64,000 bases of DNA, taken from NCBI GenBank assembly GCA_032622095.1, contig CP136062.1, positions 33,604,918-33,668,917 of the forward strand, written 5' to 3'. The position numbers were made by a program, and so were the translations under genes. The notes below the pieces were generated by a model. The model was not told where the DNA came from, did no database searches, and was given only the letters and a program-made list of their open reading frames with translations. Below, in pieces: positions 46,630 through 59,100 of this stretch (the first letter of the stretch is position 1; each line of letters begins with the position of its first letter). The stretch comes from Siphonodentalium dalli (Eukaryota; Mollusca; Scaphopoda; Gadilida; Siphonodentaliidae).

Positions 46630-49600
46630 ATGGCTAATCGCAAAACTATAGAGCTTGATGATATAGAAAACAATGATGTTTTTGATTTCTTAGAAACCTA
46701 CCAATCACGTTCAGACGGACTAGAGGGCTCGTGCGATAATCCCATAAATGGATTAGTTCCGACTAAATATTTTTTACCCGAGGAATATAACAATATTGTA
46801 GCCAGAACAAAAAGTCAAGTTTCATTGTTTTCCTTAAATTGTCAAAGTCTCAATGCCAATTGGGATGCTTTCAACACTTTGATTTACGAACTACAAAATA
46901 CGAATGACAAATTTGGAGTCATAGGTCTCACTGAAATATTTCGCACCCCTGATAACATTAATTTCTCATTAGTAGGTTATCATCCTCTCATAAAAAAATG
47001 TAGACCCGATGATGATGATTCAAGAGGGGGCGTTGGGCTTTTCATTAGAGATGACCTGAACTTTAAAATTCGGGAAGATTTATCAATTTTTTTGCCTCAC
47101 GTTTTTGAATCACTCTTCATAGAGATATCCGAACATCATAGAAAGCCGTATATTGTTGGAATTATATACAGACCTAACACTCAGCCAAAGGCTGATATAG
47201 ATAAATTTATCAAAACAATGAAGGAGATAATGACAAAAATTAATTCTGAGCACAAAAAAGGGTTTTTAATGGGTGATTATAATATTGACTTGTTGAAATT
47301 CGGATTACACGTGAAAACAAATGAATTTATTAACTCGTTTTTTGCTGATGGGTTTCTACCAACCATTCTTAGACCGACGAGAGTTACCACATATACTGCC
47401 ACATTGATAGATCAAATACTTACTAATGACCCCTTGATGAGCTTCCAATCGGGTATTGTTATAACCGATGTCAGTGACCATTTTGGTATATTTTATCGGG
47501 AAAAGGCAATTCTCCACAGTCATCAACAGTTAGGAACACAATTACAGAGGAGCTTTTGTGAAGATAATGTATCATGTTTTAAACGTATATTGTCTTCGAC
47601 AAATTATGACTCTGTGTTACATGCATCTAGTCCTGATGGGTCGTATGACTCATTCATGAATCTGTTTTTAAAAGGTTATGATGTTGCCTTTCCTCTTAGA
47701 GTAGTACAAATCAAACGAAAACACATAAAACTAAAGCCTTGGATGACCGGTGGGCTCCTTAAATCGTCTTTGCACAAAGATAAATTATATAGAAAGAAAT
47801 TGAAGAACCCCACTGACGGTAATATTGAACTATATAAGGAGTATTGCAGATACTTTAATCGAATTAAAAGATACAGCAAACGGACATACTATGAGAATAT
47901 TCTGAACTCTTGCAGATCTGACATGAAAAAAACTTGGAACATATTACGCGAAGTCATTCAAAAGAGCAATAAGAAACCTCAATACCCCCACATTTTTGTG
48001 ATTGAAGGGAAACCTATCCACAATAAACAACAAGTGTCTGAAGAATTTAACAAATTCTTCTCAACAATCGGCGAACGCGAAGCAGATAAAATATCGACTA
48101 ACTCTAATATGGATTTCTCTAGCTATCTTGGCCAACCTGAAATTAGAAGTATGTTCGTGCGACCCACCACCGTAGAAGAATTGGGTTATATTGTTAACAA
48201 AATGAAGAATAAACAAAGCAAAGATAACAAGGGGATTTCAGCAGGTTTATTGAAACAAATTATTGAGGAAATTTCAATACCTCTATGTCATATAATAAAT
48301 AATTCATTAGAGGCAGGCATTGTTCCAAAAGAGATGAAAATAGCTAGAGTTATTCCTCTTTTTAAATCGAATGAAAGAAATATGATTCAAAATTATCGTC
48401 CAATTAGTATTCTCCCCACATTTTCTAAAATCCTAGAGAAAGTGGTATGTAACAGGTTAGTGGAATTTTTCCATGATAAATTCTATAAAGAACAATATGG
48501 CTTCCGGAGAGGCCATTCTACAGTTCACCCAATAATCCGACTTCTTAACGACATTGTGATTAATAATGACAAGAAATCAAAAGATTGTACATTAACAACT
48601 TTTATTGACTTCTCAAAAGCTTTCGATACCATAAATCACGATATACTATTATCTAAACTTGAATTTTATGGAGTTCGAGGCAATATAAAACATTGGTTCG
48701 AGAGTTACTTAAGAGATAGAGTGCAATATGTAGATTTAGACGGTTGTGTATCAAGTGAAATCCATATTACAACTGGTGTCCCTCAAGGATCTATCTTAGG
48801 CCCTTTACTTTTTCTTATCTATGTGAATGACATGCACCGGAGTACATCATTATCCCTTTTATCATTTGCAGATGATACCACTGTTTATGCGTCTCATCAT
48901 AATTTAGATTTACTTTTTAAGCGCACAAATATTCAACTTGAATTACTCAATAAATGGTGCAAGGCTAACAAACTGTCATTAAATGCCAAGAAAACCAAAT
49001 ATATTTTATTTCAACCAACTGGTGGAAACTATAATTGCACGAAACATACTCTACAGATAAATGGTCAAATAATTGAAAGAATAGGAAGCAACTGCAAAGA
49101 AAAATCCTTCAAATTCCTTGGTATTCATCTCGACGAAAATTTAACATTCAACAACCACACAGCTTTAATTGCAACAAGAATGTCTAGAGCTCTATATGCA
49201 ATTAACAGAGTTAAACACATTCTTCCAGAAAGGAATTTACGACAGTTGTATTACAGTCTAATTCATAGTCACCTAACATATGGCATAGAAATTTGGGGAA
49301 ATTCGAATACGTTTAATAAATTAATAGTATTGCAGAAAAAGGCAATTCGCATTATACATAATAAAAGATATAACAGCCACACCGATCCACTTTTCAAAAA
49401 AAGTAATATACTAAAAGCTCACGATCTTTATAAATTACGCACCTATCAATTCATGAACGATTGGTTCTGCAACCAACTACCTATCTCATTTCAGAACACT
49501 TATCGCATATACCACAACCCAACAATGGTAACAAGACAAAGTGGCAAATTAGGTGGAACAAAATCTAGAACATCCTTTACCGAAAACCTTCCTTACCATA

Positions 49601-49779
49601 TCTTCCCGAAACTTTGGAAAGAACTAGATACATCTTTACAGTTAGTTTTACCACGTTCCAAATTTAAACGAGACGTATCTGAAGATATCATAAGCAGCTA
49701 TCTTGACAGTGTTCTTTGTAAAAACCTATACTGTTTCGACTGTTATCCGTTCATGGATGAATCAACTTTATATATGTAA
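46630..49779 (+). CDS. LINE ORF2: endonuclease and reverse transcriptase, intact
   Basis: 1049 residues from the ATG at 46630; the open frame extends 24 nt further upstream but without an ATG. The endonuclease spans about residues 60-290: N70 in SLNCQSL, E102 in LTEIF, GDYNID at 215-220 and VSDHF at 281-285 supply the catalytic set that nicks target DNA. The RT spans about 550-800: NYRPISILP (588-596), YGFRRGHST (623-631), FIDFSKAFD (658-666, catalytic D660), TGVPQGSILGPLLF (715-728), FADDT (746-750, catalytic D748 and D749). Then KLSLNAKKTKYILF and FLGIHLDENL of the thumb, and a C-terminal region with HLTYGIEIWG (881-890) and a Cys-rich end (CKNLYCFDC). No stop or frameshift and every catalytic residue is present, so the enzyme may be functional although its ORF1 partner is broken. 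Confidence 0.93.
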   Translation: MANRKTIELDDIENNDVFDFLETYQSRSDGLEGSCDNPINGLVPTKYFLPEEYNNIVARTKSQVSLFSLNCQSLNANWDAFNTLIYELQNTNDKFGVIGLTEIFRTPDNINFSLVGYHPLIKKCRPDDDDSRGGVGLFIRDDLNFKIREDLSIFLPHVFESLFIEISEHHRKPYIVGIIYRPNTQPKADIDKFIKTMKEIMTKINSEHKKGFLMGDYNIDLLKFGLHVKTNEFINSFFADGFLPTILRPTRVTTYTATLIDQILTNDPLMSFQSGIVITDVSDHFGIFYREKAILHSHQQLGTQLQRSFCEDNVSCFKRILSSTNYDSVLHASSPDGSYDSFMNLFLKGYDVAFPLRVVQIKRKHIKLKPWMTGGLLKSSLHKDKLYRKKLKNPTDGNIELYKEYCRYFNRIKRYSKRTYYENILNSCRSDMKKTWNILREVIQKSNKKPQYPHIFVIEGKPIHNKQQVSEEFNKFFSTIGEREADKISTNSNMDFSSYLGQPEIRSMFVRPTTVEELGYIVNKMKNKQSKDNKGISAGLLKQIIEEISIPLCHIINNSLEAGIVPKEMKIARVIPLFKSNERNMIQNYRPISILPTFSKILEKVVCNRLVEFFHDKFYKEQYGFRRGHSTVHPIIRLLNDIVINNDKKSKDCTLTTFIDFSKAFDTINHDILLSKLEFYGVRGNIKHWFESYLRDRVQYVDLDGCVSSEIHITTGVPQGSILGPLLFLIYVNDMHRSTSLSLLSFADDTTVYASHHNLDLLFKRTNIQLELLNKWCKANKLSLNAKKTKYILFQPTGGNYNCTKHTLQINGQIIERIGSNCKEKSFKFLGIHLDENLTFNNHTALIATRMSRALYAINRVKHILPERNLRQLYYSLIHSHLTYGIEIWGNSNTFNKLIVLQKKAIRIIHNKRYNSHTDPLFKKSNILKAHDLYKLRTYQFMNDWFCNQLPISFQNTYRIYHNPTMVTRQSGKLGGTKSRTSFTENLPYHIFPKLWKELDTSLQLVLPRSKFKRDVSEDIISSYLDSVLCKNLYCFDCYPFMDESTLYM

Positions 49780-50166
49780 GAATTGTTAAGTGAATCCAAC
49801 GCATGTACGCCCATTATGTGTGAAGAATACAACTATATCATCAGTCTTATATTATACCAAAATTTATATTATATATCATAATTGAACGATATTTTACTGA
49901 ATTGCCACTTAGGCTATGGAAAAAACTAAACCACAAAAGTATCGTTGTCTACACTACTATAGATAAAAAAAAAAACTTGTATCACCATTATATACTGTCA
50001 TTTGGGATCAGAGTCGGAATATAATTATCTAAGTTTGGGAGAGTGCAGGAAGACGACCAGTAGGTCATGCCATCTCCCAGTAATATATACTATATTTTGT
50101 TTGATTTTTGTATTATACATTATCATGTTTGTTATATATTACTAAATAAAATTGAATTGAATTGAA
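49780..50166 (+). other. LINE 3' UTR with (ATTGA)n tail
   Basis: 387 bp from the ORF2 stop to the satellite. An AATAAA signal at 50145-50150 is followed at once by four ATTGA units (50151-50170), the last of which merges with the satellite's own TTGATGG. Such short-repeat tails are where the reverse transcriptase starts copying in several LINE groups. Confidence 0.8.
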
Positions 50167-50177
50167 TTGATGGAGTT
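50167..50177. repeat. Right target-site duplication of the LINE
   Basis: TTGATGGAGTT, matching 43399-43409. It begins the resumed forward satellite. Confidence 0.65.
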
Positions 50178-53100
50178 GTGTGATGACTATGAGTTTGGTT
50201 AATTTACTAGCCTAGGTTGATGGAGTTGTGTAATGACTATGCGTTTGGTTAATTGACTAGCCTGTGTTGATGGAGTTGTGTTATGACTATGAGGTTCGTT
50301 AATTTACTAGCCTGGGTTGATGGAGTTGTGTAATGACTATGAGTTTGGTTAATTTACTAGCCTGTGTTGATGGAGTTGTGTTATGACTATGAGGTTGGTT
50401 AATTTACTAGCCTGGGTTGATGGAGTTGTGTGATGACTATGAGTTTGGTTAATTTACTAGCCTGGGTTGATGGAGTTGTGTGATGACTATGAGGTTGGTT
50501 AATTTACTAGCCTGGGTTGGTGGAGTTGTGTGATGACTATGAGTTTGGTTAATTTACTAGCCTGGGTTGATGGAGTTGTGTGATGACTATGAGGTTCGTT
50601 AATTTACTAGCCTGGGTTGATGGAGTTGTGCTATGACTATGAGGTTCGTTAATTTACTAGCCTGGGTTGATGGAGTTGTGTGATGACTATGAGGTTGGTT
50701 AATTTACTAGCCTGGGTTGATGGAGTTGTGTGATGACTATGATGTTGGTTAATTTACTAGCCTGGGTTGGTGTAGTTGTGTGATGACTATGAGGTTGGTT
50801 AATTTACTAGCATGGGTTGATGGAGTTGTGTGATGACTATGAGGTTGGTTAATTTACTAGCCTGGGTTGATGGAGTTGTGTTATGACTATGAGGTTGGTT
50901 AATTTACTAGCCTGGGTTGATGGAGTTGTGTAATGACTACGAGTTTGGTTAATTTACTAGCCTGGGTTGATGGAGTTGTCTTATGACAATGAGGTTGGTT
51001 AATTTACTAGCCTAGGTTGATGGAGTTGTGTAATGACTATGCGTTTGGTTAATTGACTAGCCTGTGTTGATGGAGTTGTGTTATGACTATGAGGTTCGTT
51101 AATTTACTAGCCTGGGTTGATGGAGTTGTGTAATGACTATGAGTTTGGTTAATTTACTAGCCTGTGTTGATGGAGTTGTGCTATGACTATGAGGTTGGTT
51201 AATTTACTAGCCTGGGTTGATGGAGTTGTGTAATGACTATGAGTTTGGTTAATTTACTAGCCTGTGTTGATGGAGTTGTGTTATGACTATGAGGTTGGTT
51301 AATTTACTAGCCTGGGTTGATGGAGTTGTGTGATGACTATGAGGTTGGTTAATTTACTAGCCTGGGTTGATGGAGTTGTGTGATGACTATGAGGTTGGTT
51401 AATTTACTAGCCTGGGTTGATGGAGTTGTGTGATGACTATGAGTTTGGTTAATTTACTAGCCTGGGTTGATGGAGTTGTGTGATGACTATGAGTTTGGTT
51501 AATTTACTAGCCTGGGTTGATGGAGTTTTGTGATGACTATGAGTTTGGTTAATTTACTAGCCTGGGTTGATGGAGTTGTGTTATGACTATGAGGTTGGTT
51601 AATTTACTAGCCTGGGTTGATGGAGTTGTGTAATGACTATGAGTTTGGTTAATTTACTATCCTGGGTTGATGGAGTTGTCTTATGACAATGAGGTTGGTT
51701 AATTTACTAGCCTGGGTTGATGGAGTGGTGTTATGACTATGAGGTTCGTTAATTTACTAGCCTGGGTTGATGGAGTTGGGTGATGACTATGAGGTTGGTT
51801 AATTTACTAGCCTGGGTTGATGGAGTTGTGTTATGACTATGAGGTTGGTTAATTTACTAACCTGGGTTGATAGAGTTGTGTGGTGACTATGAGTTTGGTT
51901 AATTTACTAGCCTGGGTTGATGGAGTTGTGTTATGACTATGAGGTTGGTTAATTTACTAGCTCGGGCTGATGGAGCTGTGTTATGACTATGAGGTTGGTT
52001 AATTTACTAGCCTGTGTTGATGGAGTTGTGTGATGACTATGAGTTTGGTTAATTTACTAGCCTAGGTTGATGGAGTTGTGTAATGACTATGCGTTTGGTT
52101 AATTGACTAGCCTGTGTTGATGGAGTTGTGTTATGACTATGAGGTTCGTTAATTTACTAGCCTGGGTTGATGGAGTTGTGTAATGACTATGAGTTTGGTT
52201 AATTTACTAGCCTGTGTTGATGGAGTTGTGTTATGACTATGAGGTTGGTTAATTTACTAGCCTGGGTTGATGGAGTTGTGTGATGACTATGAGGTTGGTT
52301 AATTTACTAGCCTGGGTTGATGGAGTTGTGTGATGACTATGAGGTTGGTTAATTTACTAGCCTGGGTTGGTGGAGTTGTGTGATGACTATGAGTTTGGTT
52401 AATTTACTAGCCTGGGTTGATGGAGTTGTGTGATGACTATGAGGTTCGTTAATTTACTAGCCTGGGTTGATGGAGTTGTGCTATGACTATGAGGTTGGTT
52501 AATTTACTAGCCTGGGTTGATGGAGTCGTGTGATGACTATGAGGTTGGTTAATTTACTAGCCTGGGTTGATGGAGTTGTGTGATGACTATGAGGTTGGTT
52601 AATTTACTAGCCTGGGATGGTGTAGTTGTGTGATGACTATGAGGTTGGTTAATTTACTAGCATGGGTTGATGGAGTTGTGTGATGACTATAAGGTTGGTT
52701 AATTTACTAGCCTGGGTTGATGGACTTGTGTGATGACTATGAGGTTGGTTAATTTACTAGCCTGGGTTGATGTAGTTGTGTGATTACTATGAGGTTGGTT
52801 AATTTACTAGCCTGGGTTGATGGAGTTGTGTGATGACTATGAGGTTGGTTAATTTACTAGCCTGGGTTGATGGAGTTGTGTGATGACTATGAGTTTGGTT
52901 AATTTACTAGCCTGGGTTGATGGAGTTGTGTGATGACTATGAGTTTGGTTAATTTACTAGCCTGGGTTGATGGAGTTGTGTGATGACTATGAGTTTGGTT
53001 AATTTACTAGCCTGGGTTGATGGAGTTGTGTTATGACTATGAGGTTGGTTAATTTACTAGCCTGGGTTGATGGAGTTGTGTAATGACTATGAGTTTGGTT

Positions 53101-56100
53101 AATTTACTAGCCTGGGTTGATGGAGTTGTCTTATGACTATGAGGTTGGTTAATTTACTAGCCTGGGTTGATGGAGTCGTGTGATGACTATGAGGTTGGTT
53201 AATTTACTAGCCTGGGTTGATGGAGTTGTGTGATGACTATGAGGTTGGTTAATTTACTAGCCTGGGATGGTGTAGTTGTGTGATGACTATGAGGTTGGTT
53301 AATTTACTAGCATGGGTTGATGGAGTTGTGTGATGACTATAAGGTTGGTTAATTTACTAGCCTGGGTTGATGGAGTGGTGTTATGACTATGAGGTTCGTT
53401 AATTTACTAGCCTGGGTTGATGGAGTTGGGTGATGACTATGATGTTGGTTAATTTACTAGCCTGGGTTGATGGAGTTGTGTTATGACTATGAGGTTGGTT
53501 AATTTACTAACCTGGGATGATAGAGTTGTGTGATGACTATGAGTTTGGTTAATTTACTAGCCTGTGTTGATGGAGTTGTGTTATGACTATGAGGTTGGTT
53601 AATTTACTAGCCTGGGTTGATTGAGTTGTGTGATGACTATGAGGTTGGTTAATTTACTAGCCTGGGTTGGTGGAGTTGTGTGATGACTATGAATTTGGTT
53701 AATTTACTAGCCTGGGTTGATGGAGTTGTGTGATGACTATGAGGTTCGTTAATTTACTAGCCTGGGTTGATGGAGTTGTGTAATGACAATGAGGTTCGTT
53801 AATTTACTAGCCTGGGTTGATGGAGTTGTGCTATGACTATGAGGTTGGTTAATTTACTAGCCTGGGTTGATGGAGTTGTGTGATGACTATGAGGTTGGTT
53901 AATTTACTAGCCTGGGTTGATGGAGTTGTGTGATGACTATGAGGTTGGTTAATTTACTAGCCTGGGTTGATGTAGTTGTGTGATGACTATGAGGTTGGTT
54001 AATTTACTAGCATGGGTTGATGGAGTTGTGTGATGACTATGAGGTTGGTTAATTTACTAGCCTGGGTTGATGGAGTTGTTTGATGACTATGAGGTTGGTT
54101 AATTTACTAGCCTGGGTTGATGTAGTTGTGTGATGACTATGAGGTTGGTTAATTTACTAGCATGGGTTGATGGAGTTGTGTGATGACTATGAGGTTGGTT
54201 AATTTACTAGCCTGTGTTGATGGAGTTGAGTGATGACTATGTGGTTGATTAATTTACTTGCCTGGGTTGATGGAGTTGTGTGAAGACTATGAGGTTGGTT
54301 AATTTACTAGCCTGGGTTGATGGAGTTGTGTTATGACTATGAGGTTGGTTAATTTACTAGCCTGGGTTGATGGAGTTGTGTTATGACTATGAGGTTCGTT
54401 AATTTACTAGCCTGGGTTGATGGAGTTGTGTTATGACTATGAGGTTCGTTAATTTACTAGCCTGGGTTGATGGAGTTGTGTGATGACTATGAGGTTGGTT
54501 AATTTACTAGCCTGGGTTGATGGAGTTGTGTGATGACTATGAGGTTGGTTAATTTACTAGCCTGGGTTGATGGAGTTGTGCTATGACTATGAGGTTCGTT
54601 AATTTACTAGCCTGGGTTGATGGAGTTGTGTGATGACTATGAGGTTGGTTAATTTACTAGCCTGGGTTGTTGGAGTTGTGTGATGACTATGGGGTTGGTT
54701 AATTTACTATCCTGGGTTGATGGAGTTGTGTGATGACTATGAGGTTGGTTAATTTACTAGCCTGGGTTGATGGAGTTGTGTTATGACTATGAGGTTCGTT
54801 AATTTACTACCCTGGGTTGATGGAGTTGTGTGATGACTATGAGGTTGGTTAATGTACTAGCCCGGATTGATGGAGTTGTGTGATGACTATGAGTTTGGTT
54901 AATTTACTAGCCTGGTTTGATGGAGTTGTGTGATGACTATGAGGTTGGTTAATTTACTAGCCTGGGTTGATGGAGTTGTGTGATGACTATGAGTTTGGTT
55001 AATTTACTAGCCTGGGTTGATGGAGTTGTGTGATGACTATGAGGTTGATTAATTTACTAGCCTGGGTTGATGGAGTTGTGTGATGACTATGAGTTTGGTT
55101 AATTTACTAGCCTGGGTTGATGGAGTTGTGTTATGACTATGATGTTCGTTAATTTACTAGCCTGTGTTGATGGAGTTGTGTGATGACTATGATGTTGGTT
55201 AATTTACTAGCCTGGGTTGATGGAGTTGTGTGATGACTATGAGGTTGGTTAATTTACTAGCCTGGGTTGATGGAGTTGTGTTATGACTATGAGGTTGGTT
55301 AATTTACTAGTCTGGGTTGGTGGAGTTGTGTGATGACTATGAGGTTGATTAATTTACTAGCCTGGGTTGATGTAGTTGTGTTATGACTATGAGGTTGGTT
55401 AATTTACTAGCCTGGGTTGATGGAGTTGTGTGATGACTATGAGGTTGGTTAATTTACTAGCCTGGGTTGATGGAGTTGTGTGATGAGTATGAGGTTGGTT
55501 AATTTACTAGCCTGGATTGATGGAGTTGTGTGATGACTATGATTGTGGTTAATTTACTAGCCTGGGTTGATGGAGTTGTGTGATGACTATGAGGTTGGTT
55601 AATTTACTAGCCTGGATTGATGGAGTTGTGTTATGACTATGAGGTTGGTTAATTTACTATCCTGGGTTGATGAAGTTGTGTTATGACTATGAGGTTGGTT
55701 AATTTACTAGTCTGGGTTGATGGAGTTGTGTGATGACTATGAGGTTGGTTAATTTACTAGCCTGGGTTGATGGAGTTGTGTAATGACTATGAGGCTGGTT
55801 AATATACTAGCCTGGGTTGATGGAGTTGTGTGATGACTATGAGTTTGGTTAATTTACTAGCCTGGGTTGATGGAGTTGTGAGATGACTATGAGGTTGGTT
55901 AATTTACTATACTGGGTTGATGGAGTTGTGTTATGACTATGATTGTGGTTAATTTACTAGCCTGGGTTGTTGGAGTTGTGTGATGACTATGAGGTTCGTT
56001 AATTTACTAGCCTGGGTTAATGGAGTTGTGTGATGACTATGAGGTTGGTTAATTTACTATCCTGGGTTGATGGAGTTGTGTTATGACTATGATTGTGGTT

Positions 56101-59100
56101 AATGTACTAGCCTGGGTTGATGGAGTTCTGTGATGACTATGAGGTTGGTTAATTTACTAGCCTGGGTTGATGGAGTTGTGTTATGACTATGAGGTTGGTT
56201 AATTTACTAGTCTGGGTTGATGGAGTTGTGTGTTGACTATGAGGTTGGTTTATTTACTAGCCTGGGTTGATGTAGTTGTGTTATGACTATGAGGTTGGTT
56301 AATTTACTAGCCTGGGTTGATGGAGTTGTGTAATGACTATGAGGTTCGTTAATTTACTAGCCTGGGTTGATGGAGTTGTGTGATGACTATGAGGTTGGTT
56401 AATTTACTAGCCTGGGTTGATAGAGTTGTGTGATGACTATGAGGTTGGTTAATTTACTAGCCTGGGTTGAAGGAGTTGTGTTATGACTATGAGGTTGGTT
56501 AATTTACTAGCCTGGGTTGATGGAGTTGTGTGAAGACTAAGAGTTTGGTTAATTTACTAGCCTGGGTTGATGAAGTTGTGTGATGACTATGAGGTTCGTT
56601 AATTTACTAGCCTGGATTGATGGAGTTGTGTTATGACTATGAGGTTCGTTAATTTACTAACCTGGGTTGATGGAGTTGTGTGATGACTATGAGGTTCGTT
56701 AATTTACTAGCCTGGGTTGATGGAGTTGTGTTATGAATATGATTGTGGTTAATTTACTAGCCTGGGTTGATGGAGTTGTGTAATGACTATGAGGTTGGTT
56801 AATTTACTAGCCTGGGTTGATGGAGTTGTGTGATGACTATGAGGTTCGTTAATTTACTAGCCTGGGTTGATGAAGTTGTGTGATGACTATGAGGTTCGTT
56901 AATTTACTAGCCTGGGTTGATGGAGTTGTGTTATGACTATGAGGTTCGTTAATTTACTAGCCTGGGTTGATGAAGTTGTGTTATGAATATGAGGTTGGTT
57001 AATTTACTAGCCTGTGTTGATGGAGTTGTGTGATGACTATGAGGTTGGTTCATTTACTAGCCTGGGTTGATGAAGTTGTGTTATGACTATGAGGTTGGTT
57101 AATTTACTAGCCTGTGTTGATGGAGTTGTGTGATGACTATGAGTTTGGTTAATTTACTAGCCTGGGTTGATGGAGTTGTGTATTGACTATGAGTTTGGTT
57201 AATTTACTAGCCTGGGTTGATGGAGTTGTGTAATGACTATGAGTTGGGTTAATTTACTAGCCTGGGTTGATGGAGTTGTGTGATGACTATGAGGTTGGTT
57301 AATTTACTAGCCTGGGTTGATGGAGTTGCGTGATGACTATGAGGTTGGTTAATTTACTAACCTGGGTTGATTAAGTTGTGTAATGACTATGAGGTTGGTT
57401 AATTCACTAGCCTGGGTTGATGGGTTGATGGAGTTGTGTGATGACTATGAGGTTCGTTAAATTACTAGCCTGGGTTGATGGAGTTGTGTGATGACTATGA
57501 GGTTCGTTAATTTACTAGCCTGGATTGATGGAGTTGTGTTATGACTATGATTGTGGTTAATTTACTAGCCTGGGTTGATGGAGTTGTGTTATGACTATCA
57601 GGTTCGTTAATTTACTAGCCTGGGTTGATGGAGTTGTGTTATGACTATGAGGTTGGTTAATTTACTAGCCTGGGTTGATGGAGTTGTGTGATGACTATGA
57701 GGTTGGTTAATTTACTAGCCTGGGTTGATGGAGTTGTGTGATGACTATGAGGTTGGTTAATTTACTAGCCTGGGTTGATGGAGTTGTGTGATGACTATGA
57801 GGTTGGTTAATTTACTAGCCTGTGTTGATGGAGTTGTGTGATGACTATGAGGTTCGTTAATTTACTAGCCTGGATTGATGGAGTTGTGTTATGACTATGA
57901 GGTTCGTTAATTTACTACCCTGGGTTGATGGAGTTGTGTGATGACTATGAGGTTGGTTAATGTACTAGCCCGGATTGATGGAGTTGTGTGATGACTATGA
58001 GTTTGGTTAATTTACTAGCCTGGTTTGATGGAGTTGTGTGATGACTATGAGGTTGGTTAATTTACTAGCCTGGGTTGATGGAGTTGTGTGATGACTAAGA
58101 GTTTGGTTAATTTACTAGCCTGGGTTGATGGAGTTGTGTGATGACTATGAGGTTGATTAATTTACTAGCCTGGGTTGATGGAGTTGTGTGATGACTATGA
58201 GTTTGGTTAATTTACTAGCCTGGGTTGATGGAGTTGTGTTATGACTATGATGTTCGTTAATTTACTAGCCTGTGTTGATGGAGTTGTGTGATGACTATGA
58301 TGTTGGTTAATTTACTAGCCTGGGTTGATGGAGTTGTGTGATGACTATGAGGTTGGTTAATTTACTAGCCTGGGTTGATGGAGTTGTGTTATGACTATGA
58401 GGTTGGTTAATTTACTAGTCTGGGTTGGTGGAGTTGTGTGATGACTATGAGGTTGATTAATTTACTAGCCTGGGTTGATGTAGTTGTGTTATGACTATGA
58501 GGTTGGTTAATTTACTAGCCTGGGTTGATGGAGTTGTGTGATGACTATGAGGTTGGTTAATTTACTAGCCTGGGTTGATGGAGTTGTGTGATGACTATGA
58601 GGTTGGTTAATTTACTAGCCTGGATTGATGGAGTTGTGTGATGACTATGATTGTGGTTAATTTACTAGCCTGGGTTGATGGAGTTGTGTGATGACTATGA
58701 GGTTGGTTAATTTACTAGCCTGGATTGATGGAGTTGTGTTATGACTATGAGGTTGGTTAATTTACTATCCTGGGTTGATGGAGTTGTGTTATGACTATGA
58801 GGTTGGTTAATTTACTAGTCTGGGTTGATGGAGTTGTGTGATGACTATGAGGTTGGTTAATTTACTAGCCTGGGTTGATGGAGTTGTGTAATGACTATGA
58901 GGCTGGTTAATATACTAGCCTGGGTTGATGGAGTTGTGTGATGACTATGAGGTTGGTTAATTTACTAGTCTGGATTGATGGAGTTGTGTGATGACTATGA
59001 GGTTGGTTAATTTACTATACTGGGTTGATGGAGTTGTGTTATGACTATGATTGTGGTTAATTTACTAGTCTGGGTTGTTGGAGTTGTGTGATGACTATGA

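Larger units (their letters stand above)
43509..50166 (+). mobile_element. Young LINE (non-LTR retrotransposon) inserted in the satellite
   Basis: A 6.66-kb element: about 234 bp of 5' UTR, a broken ORF1 (43743-44409), a 2.2-kb interval, an intact ORF2 (46630-49779), and a 387-bp 3' region ending in AATAAA and (ATTGA)4. The RT signature (YRPISILP, FIDFSKAFD, GVPQGSILGPLLFLIY, FADDT) places it in the broad CR1/Jockey-like group; the exact clade is not assigned. A tail of short tandem repeats instead of poly(A) fits CR1-like or RTE-like elements. The flanking satellite is in register and an 11-bp duplication is visible, so the insertion is recent. Confidence 0.93.

Noticed and set aside
46386-46637. 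83-codon hydrophobic frame just upstream of LINE ORF2
   Set aside because: No start context or domain, and it overlaps the ORF2 start; probably chance in AT-rich DNA.
47676-47879. Minus frames inside LINE ORF2 and ORF1
   Set aside because: Antisense shadows of the LINE coding regions.
46508-50024. A 16-bp inverted match flanking ORF2 (TTATATTCCGACTCTG at 46508 and its complement at 50009)
   Set aside because: A 16-base match is not rare in 64 kb of AT-rich sequence, and no similarity extends beyond it.
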